Shown: positions 44,265 through 53,286 of the stretch, piece by piece
Layout of the letters: each line of letters begins with the position of its first letter
Position numbering within the stretch: the stretch's first letter is position 1
Source of the DNA: an uncultured Eubacteriales bacterium
GTDB lineage: Bacteria > Bacillota > Clostridia > Oscillospirales > CAG-272
DNA length: 53,440 nucleotides
Assembly: GCA_902462015.1 (NCBI GenBank)
Contig: CABPZV010000001.1
Location: 1-53,440 of the forward strand
Reading direction: 5' to 3'
Program-made: the position numbers and the translations under genes
The notes under the pieces: generated by a model
Database searches by the model: none
What the model saw: the letters and a program-made list of their open reading frames with translations, nothing else
Told to the model about the DNA's origin: nothing

Positions 44265-44903
44265 ATGCGCGAAACTTTGCTTATTTATCTTATGCGAATT
44301 CCGGCGATATTGTTTGCAATATCGGTACATGAAAGCGCACACGCTTGGGTCGCATATAAGCTCGGTGATCCTACAGCGAAAAATGCCGGTCGAATTTCCT
44401 TGAATCCTCTCAGGCATTTAAATCCTGTCGGAATGATTATGATGCTTCTTGTCGGTTTCGGATGGGCCAGTCCGGTAATGATCAACGCAGGAAATTTTAA
44501 AAAGCCTAAGGTCGGTATGGCGGTTTCATCTCTTGCCGGGCCGCTTTCCAATCTGCTTCTCGGATTTATCGGAGCCGCAGGGATGATGCTTACTGTTCAG
44601 TTTGGCGATCCTTCGCTTAGAATTGTTCAGGCTTTGGTTTTGTTTTTCAATGTGTTTATAAGCCTGAATGTAAGTCTTGCTGTTTTTAATCTGATACCTG
44701 TTCCGCCGCTTGACGGCTCGAGAATTTTATTGCTTTTTTTGCCGGAGCGTATCTATTTTAAAATAATGCGTTATGAACAATATATCCTTATCGCGCTTAT
44801 AGTGCTCATGGTAACAAATGTTATTACGGTTCCGATTTCAAGTATTTCAAGAGTAATAATTAACGGTATGTTTTATCTGCTTTCTCTTCCATTCAGAGCA
44901 TAA
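44265..44903 (+). CDS. Site-2-protease-type M50 metalloprotease
   Basis: The 212-aa polytopic protein has the zinc motif HESAH (H22, E23, H26) in helix 1 and the third-ligand region VPPLDGSR (D150). This is the small YwhC/Rip-like class without a PDZ domain. These proteases cut within membranes, but the substrate here is unknown. GAAAGGAAT precedes the ATG. It lies between repeat copy 4 and scpA; the M50-scpA-scpB order is common in Clostridia. Confidence 0.93.
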   Translation: MRETLLIYLMRIPAILFAISVHESAHAWVAYKLGDPTAKNAGRISLNPLRHLNPVGMIMMLLVGFGWASPVMINAGNFKKPKVGMAVSSLAGPLSNLLLGFIGAAGMMLTVQFGDPSLRIVQALVLFFNVFISLNVSLAVFNLIPVPPLDGSRILLLFLPERIYFKIMRYEQYILIALIVLMVTNVITVPISSISRVIINGMFYLLSLPFRA

Positions 44904-44906
44904 AAA

Positions 44907-45012
44907 TCAGGCTATGCGTAAAATAAAACAGCGTTTGAAAATTTCAGAAAAATTTCATTGTGCGAAGGTTTTTGAGCGTCAGGCCATACAGACGATTGTC
45001 AGTATAGCCTGA
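44907..45012 (+). promoter_or_regulatory. Competing inverted repeats before scpA
   Basis: TCAGGCTAT (44907-44915) and TCAGGCCATA (44979-44988) can both pair with the same 3' arm TATAGCCTGA (45003-45012), the second with one mismatch. This is the layout of two mutually exclusive stems. No T-run follows, so termination is not implied. Confidence 0.35.
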
Positions 45013-45055
45013 GCAGGATAGATTTTTAGAATATACGAGAGGTATTGTCATATCT

Positions 45056-45790
45056 ATGGACGAAATAAATTACCATCTTCCGGTGTTTGAGGGGCCGCTT
45101 GAGCTGTTGCTTTCACTGATTTCTAAAAATAAAGTTGATATATCAGACATACCAATTGCTTTGATTTTCGATCAGTATATGGAATATATAAACATGGCTC
45201 AGGCGGCAGACATGGAGCTTGCAGGAGATTTTATTGTTATGGCGGCCGAGCTTATGCTCATTAAAAGCAAGCTGCTTTTACCGACTCCCGAGAAAAATGA
45301 GGAAGATCCGAGATCTTCTCTTGCCGCTGCTCTGCTGGAGTACAGCAGGATAAAAACGGCCGCGGAAATGTTAGAGGATTATTATTCTGAATCAGGCGGG
45401 CGCTTGGCTAAGGAACCCGAAAGTCTGGAAAAAGATTCAAGCTATGTTGCTGACGACAGTGTTGCGCGGCTCGAACGCGCTTTCCGAAGTGTTCTTTCAG
45501 GAAAATTCGGAAGAACTTCCGGGACGGAGAAACGCCAGCCGGAAAAGATGCTTGGTCAGCTTCTCAGCAGGGGCGGAAGACGAATTCCTGTTCCGGTAAA
45601 AATTTACGGTATTATGCGCCGGCTTTACAGACGCGGAGATTGTTCTTTTCGCAGCTTGCTGCTTGAAGGAAATGACCGTGCGGAGGTTATAACCATATTT
45701 GTCGCGGTGCTTGAGCTCCTGCGGTCGCAGCGTATCTCGATTACGGAGAAGGAAGACGATGATCTCACGCTGCATCTGTACGCATCCTGA
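45056..45790 (+). CDS. scpA: Segregation and condensation protein A
   Basis: ScpA is the kleisin that bridges the two Smc heads in the bacterial condensin complex. The 244-aa product has the ScpA N-terminal signature (YHLPVFEGPLELLLSLISKN, DISDIPIALIFDQYMEYI), the AGDFIVMAAELMLIKSKLLLP helix, and the C-terminal winged helix (FRSLLLEGNDRAEVITIFVAVLELLR). scpB follows 20 bp downstream. Confidence 0.96.
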   Translation: MDEINYHLPVFEGPLELLLSLISKNKVDISDIPIALIFDQYMEYINMAQAADMELAGDFIVMAAELMLIKSKLLLPTPEKNEEDPRSSLAAALLEYSRIKTAAEMLEDYYSESGGRLAKEPESLEKDSSYVADDSVARLERAFRSVLSGKFGRTSGTEKRQPEKMLGQLLSRGGRRIPVPVKIYGIMRRLYRRGDCSFRSLLLEGNDRAEVITIFVAVLELLRSQRISITEKEDDDLTLHLYAS

Positions 45791-45810
45791 AAAGAAACGG
45801 AGGAATCGGT

Positions 45811-46383
45811 ATGCCTTTAGAGGGGCGGGACGAGCTACTCAGGACAATAGAAGCAATTTTGTTTGCGTCTGGTTATCCTGTCAGATTCAGCGTTATTGCT
45901 GATGTGCTTTCGATTGATGAGGAAAAAGCGCGGGAGCTTGTAGCAGAGCTTTCAAGGAGCTATGATGACCGCGGAATTGAGCTTGCCGTGCTCGGTGACG
46001 AATGTCAGCTCTGCAGTAAATCTAAATATGAAGAGCCCGTACGGGCGGCACTTGGAATAAGACGGGGAACAAAGCTTTCCCAGGCACTTATGGAGGTCCT
46101 TTCAATCGTTGCGTACCGTCAGCCGGTGACACGTGCATATATTGAACAGGTTCGCGGTGTTGACTGCTCGTATTCGATTACATCGCTGCTCGACAAGGGA
46201 ATGATAGAGAATAAGGGGCATTTGGAGCTTCCGGGCAGGCCTGCGCTTTACGGAACAACTTCCGATTTTCTCCGCGTTTTTGGGTTATCCTCCTTGCAGG
46301 AGCTTCCGCCGATTGAGCTTTTTGACTCTGTAAATAAAGAAGACGGAGATATTTCCGGAGAATCGTCTGACGGAGCAGAATAG
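45811..46383 (+). CDS. scpB: Segregation and condensation protein B
   Basis: ScpB is a dimeric winged-helix partner of ScpA in the Smc complex. The 190-aa product has the tandem winged-helix pattern and the family motif EVLSIVAYRQPVTRAYIEQV RGV, followed by SLLDKGMIE and GRPALYGTT. The acidic tail (NKEDGDISGESSDGAE) is typical. AACGGAGGA precedes the ATG. Confidence 0.96.
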   Translation: MPLEGRDELLRTIEAILFASGYPVRFSVIADVLSIDEEKARELVAELSRSYDDRGIELAVLGDECQLCSKSKYEEPVRAALGIRRGTKLSQALMEVLSIVAYRQPVTRAYIEQVRGVDCSYSITSLLDKGMIENKGHLELPGRPALYGTTSDFLRVFGLSSLQELPPIELFDSVNKEDGDISGESSDGAE

Positions 46384-46412
46384 AGCAAATATTTATTACG
46401 GATGTGGCAGAT

Positions 46413-47081
46413 ATGGTATGGATTATTGTATTGCTTTGCATTATTTTAACTGTTTTCCTTATTTTAACGTTGAGACTTGGGCTTCGAATACGCTATTCAG
46501 AAGAAAAAGGTTTGACGGTTGTGCTTACCGCGGCCGGAGTTCCATTGAGGCTTATATATCCGGAAACAAGAAAAACGGTAAAAATCAGACTTCGTGATTT
46601 TACTCCGCGTGCTGTGAAAAAAAGAAGAGAAAAATCAAATAAAGAAAAGTTCAAGTCAAGGAAAATCAGCCGGAAGCAGAACGGAAAGAATGAAAAAAGA
46701 AAACAAACGTTCTCAGATAAGCTGGAAATGCTGCGTCAGATTATACGGATCGTCAGGCTCTTGCTTAGACGGTTTCTCACATATTTGCGTACGGATATAA
46801 GATGTTTTGAAATTACAGTTTCCGGCATGGATGCTGCTGAGACTGCTATTGTATACGGTGCAGTATCTCAGAGCGCTGCATATTTGTTTGAATTGCTTGA
46901 TAATAATACAAATGTGCGATGGAAAAATGCGGATAAATGCGGTATTTATATAGATTTTGTAGGAGATCATTGCGAAGCTGCTGTCGATATTACATTATCA
47001 TTGCGCGTCTGGCAGCTGCTTGATTTACTCTGGCGTGGGATATCGTCATTGTCCTTTGCGGCTGAAAAGCGTATAGGATGA
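46413..47081 (+). CDS. DUF2953 membrane protein
   Basis: The roughly 222-aa protein begins with a transmembrane helix (VWIIVLLCIILTVFLILTL), then a beta-rich segment and a very basic linker (about 70-105, many Lys/Arg), and a C-terminal DUF2953-like region. In Firmicutes this gene (ytfI in Bacillus) sits between scpB and ytfJ, as here; function is unknown. A GTG at 46404 is an alternative start. Confidence 0.78.
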   Translation: MVWIIVLLCIILTVFLILTLRLGLRIRYSEEKGLTVVLTAAGVPLRLIYPETRKTVKIRLRDFTPRAVKKRREKSNKEKFKSRKISRKQNGKNEKRKQTFSDKLEMLRQIIRIVRLLLRRFLTYLRTDIRCFEITVSGMDAAETAIVYGAVSQSAAYLFELLDNNTNVRWKNADKCGIYIDFVGDHCEAAVDITLSLRVWQLLDLLWRGISSLSFAAEKRIG

Positions 47082-47171
47082 TAATTATGGCTTCCGAACT
47101 CAATAGTATTAAAATTTTAAATGCTGTGTGTCAGCTTTCGCGGCCGGCCGCAGAAGAAAGGAATAAATGGT

Positions 47172-47669
47172 ATGGCTGATTCTGCATCAAATCTCGGTGA
47201 GATACTTAAAAATTCGATTGAAAGTATGAAGGATATTGCCGGAGTGAATACAATAATCGGAGATCCGATTAATACTCCGTCAGGAACTATTATAATTCCG
47301 GTGTCGAAGGTGTCTATGGGAATTGCTTCCGGTGGCCTTGATTACGGAAAAGGAGAGGGTACAAAAACAGCTCAGAGTTCGGAGGTAAAACGGAGCGGAA
47401 GAAAGAATTTTGGAGGCGGCGGAGGAACCGGAATCACTATTACTCCTGTCAGCTTTCTCGTAATTTCTGCGTCCGGGGATGTTGAAATTCTGAATGTCGG
47501 TGCCGATATGCCTCCTGCAGGACCTGTTGAATCGGTGGCGAATCTCATTGAAAAATCTCCCGATATACTGTCGCGTCTTAAAAATGTAGTTTCAGGCTTT
47601 AAGGGCGGTAAAGAAAATGATAAAGAGGGGAATACCTCTTCGGAAGGAGCCCCGGAAAAAGATCTGTGA
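47172..47669 (+). CDS. ytfJ: Sporulation protein YtfJ / GerW family
   Basis: The 165-aa form begins MADSASNLGEILKNSIESM and has the family core GDPINTPSGTIIIPVSKVS, a Gly-rich stretch (GGGGGTGITITPVSFLVI) and the VESVANLIEKSPDIL segment. In B. subtilis the homologue is made in the forespore and affects germination (GerW). AAAGGAATAAATGGT precedes the chosen ATG; an upstream ATG at 47121 would add 17 atypical residues. Its presence points to a spore-former. Confidence 0.93.
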   Translation: MADSASNLGEILKNSIESMKDIAGVNTIIGDPINTPSGTIIIPVSKVSMGIASGGLDYGKGEGTKTAQSSEVKRSGRKNFGGGGGTGITITPVSFLVISASGDVEILNVGADMPPAGPVESVANLIEKSPDILSRLKNVVSGFKGGKENDKEGNTSSEGAPEKDL

Positions 47670-47790
47670 TTTTGCCGATATTTTAGTTTTATTTTAAGCG
47701 GCGAAGCTTTTTCAGGCATACAAGTGAAATTTTGTGCATATTCATTCACCAGATGAGTTAACTTAATTTGTATTCGGACGGTGTTGGATA

Positions 47791-49218
47791 GTGAGAAAGA
47801 AAAATTCTTCAAATATAGGCAATTCCGGGACAGGCGCGACTGCTTTCTTTATGACAGCGGCTGCGGTTGGTACGGTTGCCGCAGTTCTTTTGTCATACGC
47901 AGTGTTATCGGTGTGCGCCGCACTGATAACTACCTCGTCGGGAGAATCGGCCGGGCTTCCGGCTTCTTCAGATATGGGAGTACTTTCCGATTCCTGCGGA
48001 GACGGTTATATTGCTGCTATGGCTTCGGTAAGTCTTCCGTCCGGCGCAGGAATCGGCGACGCCGTATTTACCGGTTCAAAGCCGGATGATGTGATGACTT
48101 CAACGGAAACCGGAACTGAAAAGCCGATTGTACCAAGTCTGTCGAAGGAGGCCGAAGAAGCTTTTCCTGAAATTTCGGTGTCCGCTGAATGTGCTGCTCT
48201 TATGTGCGTTGAAACCGGGGAGCTGCTTTACGAAAAAAATGCTGATCTTCGCCATGCCATGGCGAGTACGACAAAGATTATGACTGCGCTTGTGGCACTT
48301 GAAAATTGTAAGCTTGATAATACGGTTACAGTATCCTCGGATGCGGTAGGTATTATAGGCTCCTCCGTGTATTTGTATGCGGGAGAACAGATGACGATGG
48401 AGTCTCTTCTCTACGCTCTGCTTCTTGAAAGCGCAAACGACGCTGCTGCGGCAATTGCAATAGAGGTATCCGGCAGCATAGAAGGCTTTGCTGAGCTTAT
48501 GAATGAAAAAGCTGCTTCTCTTGGATTGGAACATACGCATTTTACAAATCCGCACGGGCTTGATAACGAGGATCATTATACTACAGCCCGCGAGCTGGCG
48601 GCGCTTACTTCGGCTGCTCTCCAAAATGAGACCTTCCGCGAGATTGTATCTACATATAAAAAATCGATTGAAATGCATAACGGACAGGGAAGCCGTCTGC
48701 TGATAAATCATAATAAACTCTTGAAAAGCTATGACGGAGCAATCGGGGTGAAAACCGGTTATACCTCAAACAGCGGCAGATGTCTTGTTACAGCGGCGAG
48801 CCGCGACGGACTGACTTATATCGCAGTAACTCTTAATGCGCCTGATGACTGGAACGATCACCGTAAAATGCTTGACGCCGGTTTCGGTTATTATGTCGGG
48901 GTGACTCTGGCTGAGCCAGGCTCCGAGAGTAGGTCTCTTCCGGTTGTCGGGGCGAAGGATACCGACAGCATAACGGTGTCAAATCATAACGGAGCATCCG
49001 CTATTCTTCGTTCCGGCGACACCAGCGTAACCTCTGTTGTTGAGCTGCCGCATTTTGTATATGCGCCGGTTAGTGAAGGTGTACAGATTGGGAAAATCCG
49101 ATATTATCACGGTGATACTGAAGTTGGATCGGTTGAATTATATACGGAAACCGGAGCGGAGGAAGAAGAGATCAAGCTGTCGTTTTTTGATAAGCTTAAA
49201 GCGATATTTGGATTTTGA
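47791..49218 (+). CDS. dacF: D-alanyl-D-alanine carboxypeptidase (S11, DacF-like)
   Basis: This penicillin-binding protein trims the terminal D-Ala of peptidoglycan stem peptides. The 475-aa product has one N-terminal hydrophobic anchor (about 15-50), a Ser/Thr/Gly-rich linker to about 130, then the S11 domain with SxxK (S159-K162), SxN (S214-N216) and KTG (321-323), and a C-terminal PBP5-like beta domain. The start is GTG at 47791. The scpAB-ytfI-ytfJ-dacF order matches sporulation-associated dacF loci, so a spore cortex role is likely but not proven. Confidence 0.93.
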   Translation: MRKKNSSNIGNSGTGATAFFMTAAAVGTVAAVLLSYAVLSVCAALITTSSGESAGLPASSDMGVLSDSCGDGYIAAMASVSLPSGAGIGDAVFTGSKPDDVMTSTETGTEKPIVPSLSKEAEEAFPEISVSAECAALMCVETGELLYEKNADLRHAMASTTKIMTALVALENCKLDNTVTVSSDAVGIIGSSVYLYAGEQMTMESLLYALLLESANDAAAAIAIEVSGSIEGFAELMNEKAASLGLEHTHFTNPHGLDNEDHYTTARELAALTSAALQNETFREIVSTYKKSIEMHNGQGSRLLINHNKLLKSYDGAIGVKTGYTSNSGRCLVTAASRDGLTYIAVTLNAPDDWNDHRKMLDAGFGYYVGVTLAEPGSESRSLPVVGAKDTDSITVSNHNGASAILRSGDTSVTSVVELPHFVYAPVSEGVQIGKIRYYHGDTEVGSVELYTETGAEEEEIKLSFFDKLKAIFGF

Positions 49219-49242
49219 CATAGTTGAAAGGGATTTGTCCGC

Positions 49243-50001
49243 ATGGACCTTGATAATAAAAAGAATGAAGTTAAAGGGGAATGTGTCCGTATTCAAAAAT
49301 ATATCTCAGACTGCGGTATAATGAGCCGCAGAGCTGCGGAACGCGAGATAAGGCTGGGCAATATTAAAATTAACGGAATTTGTGCGGAACTTGGCGGTAA
49401 AGTCGATCCTGCGTCAGACGTTATCACTATCCGGGGCAAACAGATAAGGGGTAAAGATAAAAAGATAACCGTTATGCTTAATAAGCCTGCAGGGTATATT
49501 ACAACACTGTCGGATGAGTATGGCCGAAAGTGCGTGGCGGATCTTGTATCGGATTATGGTGTGCGTCTGAATCCGGTGGGGCGGCTCGATAAGGATTCCG
49601 AGGGGCTCTTGCTGATGACTAACGACGGAATGCTTCTGCAGCATCTTACGCATCCGCGCTATAGTCTTCCTAAAGTCTATATTGTAACGGTAGATACAGT
49701 AATAACCGATAATCAGTTTAATTATCTCAGAGAACCTATGGAAATAGACGGTTATAAAATACGCCCTGTTCTATCGGAGATATTAGAAAGCTCATCAGAA
49801 GGTCATACGGTTTTACGTATGACGCTTCACGAGGGAAGAAACCGGCAGATACGAAAAATGTGCGCTGCAGCTGGACTTTCAGTAATTCGTCTTGAACGAG
49901 TTGCAGTCGGCGAGCTTACACTTGGAGAACTTCGTCCCGGGGAAAGCAGGCTTCTCACTGCCTCACAGCTTGAATATTTGTATTCGGCACTTAGCCTGTA
50001 A
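49243..50001 (+). CDS. rluB: Ribosomal large-subunit pseudouridine synthase B-type
   Basis: RluB/RsuA-family enzymes convert uridine to pseudouridine in rRNA. The 252-aa product has an N-terminal S4 RNA-binding domain (about 15-65: RIQKYISDCGIMSRRAAEREI) and the catalytic motif GRLDKDSEGLLLMTNDG with Asp116, plus the LHEGRNRQIRKM motif. It is closest to RluB by overall pattern, but RsuA/RluE cannot be excluded. It is the last gene of the lon-rluB run, with a terminator split by repeat copy 5 downstream. Confidence 0.93.
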   Translation: MDLDNKKNEVKGECVRIQKYISDCGIMSRRAAEREIRLGNIKINGICAELGGKVDPASDVITIRGKQIRGKDKKITVMLNKPAGYITTLSDEYGRKCVADLVSDYGVRLNPVGRLDKDSEGLLLMTNDGMLLQHLTHPRYSLPKVYIVTVDTVITDNQFNYLREPMEIDGYKIRPVLSEILESSSEGHTVLRMTLHEGRNRQIRKMCAAAGLSVIRLERVAVGELTLGELRPGESRLLTASQLEYLYSALSL

Positions 50002-50103
50002 ATAATTTCTATCTGTAAGAATTCTTTTCAGGGTATAATTATGATTATAAAATAATATAGAGAAGTACATAATAAATGTACATTTTTGTGATATATAAAA
50101 AGC

Positions 50104-50298
50104 TTCCGTATTCCTAATAGAGTTTCAATAAGAGGCTTGCCCCGTCAAATGGTGTGGCAACCATTCAGTAGGAGATTGTATCTTCCACTGAATGGGGTTG
50201 CCACGCCGCCTTAGAGGCCACCGCCTTAAGAGACGATCGCCATTAAGGCTGCAGCCCTAATGGCGAGACATCTTGCCTAAGTTATAAGGAATACGGAA
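50104..50298. terminator. Bidirectional terminator split by repeat copy 5
   Basis: The 12-nt arms TTCCGTATTCCT (50104-50115) and AGGAATACGGAA (50287-50298) are exact complements lying on the two sides of repeat copy 5. The right arm is followed by TTTTTGTTTTT. The left arm read on the minus strand is followed by GCTTTTTATA. This is the form expected of a terminator serving convergent rluB and ftsK, with an element inserted in its loop. Confidence 0.7.
50124..50286 (+). repeat. Intergenic structured repeat, copy 5
   Basis: It runs from TTCAATAAGAGGCTTGCC to GCCTAAGTTATA. It is the longest copy and combines both second-domain types (CCTTAGAGGCC and CGCCATTAAGGC). The central hairpin is extended: GTGGCAACC pairs with GGTTGCCAC across the CATTCAGT...ACTGAATG core, giving a stem of about 25 bp. 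Confidence 0.88.
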
Positions 50299-50320
50299 TT
50301 TTTGTTTTTATATTTACAAT

Positions 50321-53236
50321 TTATTCAGTTTCGTTATTGATTACCATTTCCATGAACTGCTGTCTTGTAATTAGAACGGTACGGGGCTTCTGACCTTCGG
50401 GAGGTGAAACGACGCCCATATCTTGCATTCTGTCGATAAGCTTAGCGGCTCTTCCGTACCCCAGCGATAAACGGCGCTGAATCAGAGAGGTGGATATTTT
50501 ACCGTTATCTACCGCCAGCTCAATGGCTGATTTAAGCATGGGGTCAAATCCGTCGCCGTCAAATCCGTCCGCGGCCGAAGATCCTCCTCCGCCTTTTTTG
50601 CCTCCTGATGTTCCGCATTTCTGAGCTTCCTGCTCTATCTGTTCAATTATGCCGTCATCATAGTTGCCGGTTCCATAGGTTTTGGCAATGAAACTAATTA
50701 TATTGTCTATTTCTGTTTCGCTGACATATGCTCCTTGAACACGTATCGGCTTTGTTGAACCTACAGGAGAGAAAAGCATGTCTCCGCGTCCGATCAGTTT
50801 CTCAGCTCCAGTCATATCGAGAATAACGCGGGAATCCATCTGCGCGGATACTCGAAATGCGATTCTTGAGGGAATATTTGCTTTAATAAGGCCTGTAATA
50901 ACATCTACAGATGGGCGCTGAGTTCCAAGTATCAGGTGCATACCGGCCGCACGTGCTTTTTGTGCAAGACGGCAGATTGATTCCTCTACATCGTCGGGAG
51001 CGGTCATCATGAGGTCGGCAAGCTCGTCGATAATTATGACAATCTGCGGGAGCTTTTCAGTGTCGCGGTCGTTTTCTACAGCCTTGTTGTATCCTTTGAG
51101 ATCTCTAACGCCTACTTCCTCGATAAGACTGAATCGGCGTTCCATTTCGGTAACTGCCCACTGCAGTGCGCCTGCTGCCTTTTTAGGGTCGCTGACTACG
51201 GGGACAAGAAGATGCGGAAGTCCGTTGTATATATTTAACTCAACCTTTTTAGGATCAATCAATATAAACTTGACTTCATCCGGCTTTGCCTTGTAAAGCA
51301 GACTTACAATCATGCTGTTGATGCAGACGGATTTACCCTGTCCTGTAGCTCCTGCAATCAGCAGATGAGGCATTTTGGCGATGTCAAGGTAAATCGGTTC
51401 TCCGGCAACGTCTTCTCCGAGTGAAGCGGTCAGCTTACTTTGCGCAGAAGTGAATTTTTCGTTCGAGACAAGCTCTCTCAGATAAACGGTCGCTACGATC
51501 CGATTCGGAACTTCGATTCCGACGGCTGCTTTTCCGGGAATCGGAGCTTCTATACGTACGCCGGAAGCGGCAAGATTCAGTGAAATGTCGTCGACGAGCG
51601 CAGAGATAGCCCGTACACGTACGCCAGATTCCGGCGCAAGCTCATATCTTGTAATTGTCGGCCCGCGTGAAATGTTGATGACTTTTGCGCTGACTTTAAA
51701 GCTTGTAAGAGTATCTATGAGTTTTTTTGCCGTTGTCTGCAGTTCTTCGCTGATATCAGTGTTTATCGGGGAAACAGGTGCTGATAAAAGCGAAAGCGGC
51801 GGAAAAACGTACTTTTGATTTTTCTTCGGAGGTGCTTTTACCGACGCGATGTTAAGCGCATCCTTTTGGAGAAGCAGTTCCGGATCTTTTGGACCGTTAA
51901 TTATGTTTTCCGTGTAGGTGTCAAATTCCGCAGCACCTTCTCCGCTCTCATCGCTGTTACTCAGAAAACGTGTGAGCAGCTCATCGCTGATAGGATTTTG
52001 GTCTGATTCAGTCTGATGTTTTTCAGCAAAGCTGGCAAGCTTTTCTGCAGATTCGGTAACTCCGTTTGCGTGCCAGGCTTCATCTTCTTTTTCGATTATA
52101 TCGGCTATAGCATCAAATTTATCGTTCGAACCTGACTTATCCGGGGTATTGGGGTTTATATCATCGGATGGAATTCCTTGTGCTATGGCTTCGTTTTGCC
52201 TGTTTAGCACATTTTCAAAGATCGCTGGATCTATTTCGCTGAAAGTCTCGCTTTTCGTGCTTTCTTCCGTTTCAGTCTCGGCCTTTGGATCAGACGAATC
52301 CGCTTGATTTTCAGACGAAAAGATTCCGAATATTTTCGGAATTTTCTTAGAGATTTTTTCTTTTTCGGCGATGCTGTCAGATACCTCGTCTACCGATGTG
52401 TCAACCGACGAAATATCGAGCTGCTTTCCTTTCTTTTTTTCGCGGGTGTCTGAGCTGTTATTTATATCATTGTATGCTTTTTCGTTTGTATAATATTTTT
52501 GCTCATCAACCCATGCCGGTGTTTTTCTTGTATTTTCGTTGGCTTCTTCGTGCCTTTCACGCCTCTCGTGAATTTCATAGGCAATTCTCAGCCAAATCAT
52601 GTAAGGTGTAAGTCCGATATAAAATATACTGAGCAGTATTACAAGCACCAAAGATACAATCACAGTGCCGACAGATCCGATTCCGCGGCAGAGAAGCATG
52701 CCGATAAGTCCTCCTGCAGCTCCTCCTCCAATGCTGTTTTTGCCTTGCTCGAAGAAATATACTATATCCTCGGTCTTGTTTTCAATCATTTCTCCGCCGG
52801 TGAAAACATACAGAAGAACCGAAACAAAAACGATTAGAAAAAATGCGAAAATAACCTTATACCATACAGCATTGTTTTCGTGGTCACGGCGCCAGAAAAA
52901 TGCTCCGATAAAAATAAGAACGGGAACGATAACGGCTCCGCGCGAGAACAGACCATACAGTGTATTTTTTACAATCGGGCCAAGTCCGCCCATCATATCC
53001 GGAATTATCAGCGATAATGCTATAAGCAGTGAGATAAGAATAAGTATTCCCGGAAAAAGCTGAGTAAGCAATGTGTTTTTTGGTTTGGCAGCTGCGTTTT
53101 GTTTGTCTGCATGAGATTTATAAGTAATTTTTGACGATTTTGCAGCAGGTTTTTTTGTATTCCCTGCAGTTCTTGTCTTTCTTGTGCTTTTTGAATTTTT
53201 TTTGGATTTTGAAGAGGTTCCGGTTTTGCCGGCCAT
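50321..53236 (-). CDS. ftsK: DNA translocase FtsK/SpoIIIE
   Basis: This hexameric motor pumps double-stranded DNA at the division or sporulation septum. From the ATG at 53236 (MAGKTGTSSKSKK) the product is 971 aa. Its parts are a basic N-terminus, four transmembrane helices (about 50-210), a long acidic low-complexity linker (about 215-480), the motor with Walker A GATGQGKSVC (about 628-637) and Walker B IIIDELADLMM, and a C-terminal gamma winged helix (GYGRAAKLIDRMQDMGVV) that reads the KOPS/SRS sequences. GGAAGGAA precedes the start; a frame extension to 53314 has no such site. Whether it is the vegetative or sporulation paralogue is not clear. Confidence 0.95.
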   Translation of the reverse strand: MAGKTGTSSKSKKNSKSTRKTRTAGNTKKPAAKSSKITYKSHADKQNAAAKPKNTLLTQLFPGILILISLLIALSLIIPDMMGGLGPIVKNTLYGLFSRGAVIVPVLIFIGAFFWRRDHENNAVWYKVIFAFFLIVFVSVLLYVFTGGEMIENKTEDIVYFFEQGKNSIGGGAAGGLIGMLLCRGIGSVGTVIVSLVLVILLSIFYIGLTPYMIWLRIAYEIHERRERHEEANENTRKTPAWVDEQKYYTNEKAYNDINNSSDTREKKKGKQLDISSVDTSVDEVSDSIAEKEKISKKIPKIFGIFSSENQADSSDPKAETETEESTKSETFSEIDPAIFENVLNRQNEAIAQGIPSDDINPNTPDKSGSNDKFDAIADIIEKEDEAWHANGVTESAEKLASFAEKHQTESDQNPISDELLTRFLSNSDESGEGAAEFDTYTENIINGPKDPELLLQKDALNIASVKAPPKKNQKYVFPPLSLLSAPVSPINTDISEELQTTAKKLIDTLTSFKVSAKVINISRGPTITRYELAPESGVRVRAISALVDDISLNLAASGVRIEAPIPGKAAVGIEVPNRIVATVYLRELVSNEKFTSAQSKLTASLGEDVAGEPIYLDIAKMPHLLIAGATGQGKSVCINSMIVSLLYKAKPDEVKFILIDPKKVELNIYNGLPHLLVPVVSDPKKAAGALQWAVTEMERRFSLIEEVGVRDLKGYNKAVENDRDTEKLPQIVIIIDELADLMMTAPDDVEESICRLAQKARAAGMHLILGTQRPSVDVITGLIKANIPSRIAFRVSAQMDSRVILDMTGAEKLIGRGDMLFSPVGSTKPIRVQGAYVSETEIDNIISFIAKTYGTGNYDDGIIEQIEQEAQKCGTSGGKKGGGGSSAADGFDGDGFDPMLKSAIELAVDNGKISTSLIQRRLSLGYGRAAKLIDRMQDMGVVSPPEGQKPRTVLITRQQFMEMVINNETE

Positions 53237-53286
53237 TATTTTTTTCCTTCCTTCCTGACCTTTAAGCAATCGTAATGCTGATAATA

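Noticed and set aside
44137..44403. Plus-strand ORF of 88 codons starting in repeat copy 4 and overlapping the M50 gene
   Set aside because: It begins inside the repeat and shares bases with the well-supported M50 protease gene in another frame.
44979..45012. Intrinsic terminator after the M50 gene
   Set aside because: The stem is followed by GCAGGATAGAT rather than a T-run, so it is listed only as a possible alternative RNA structure.
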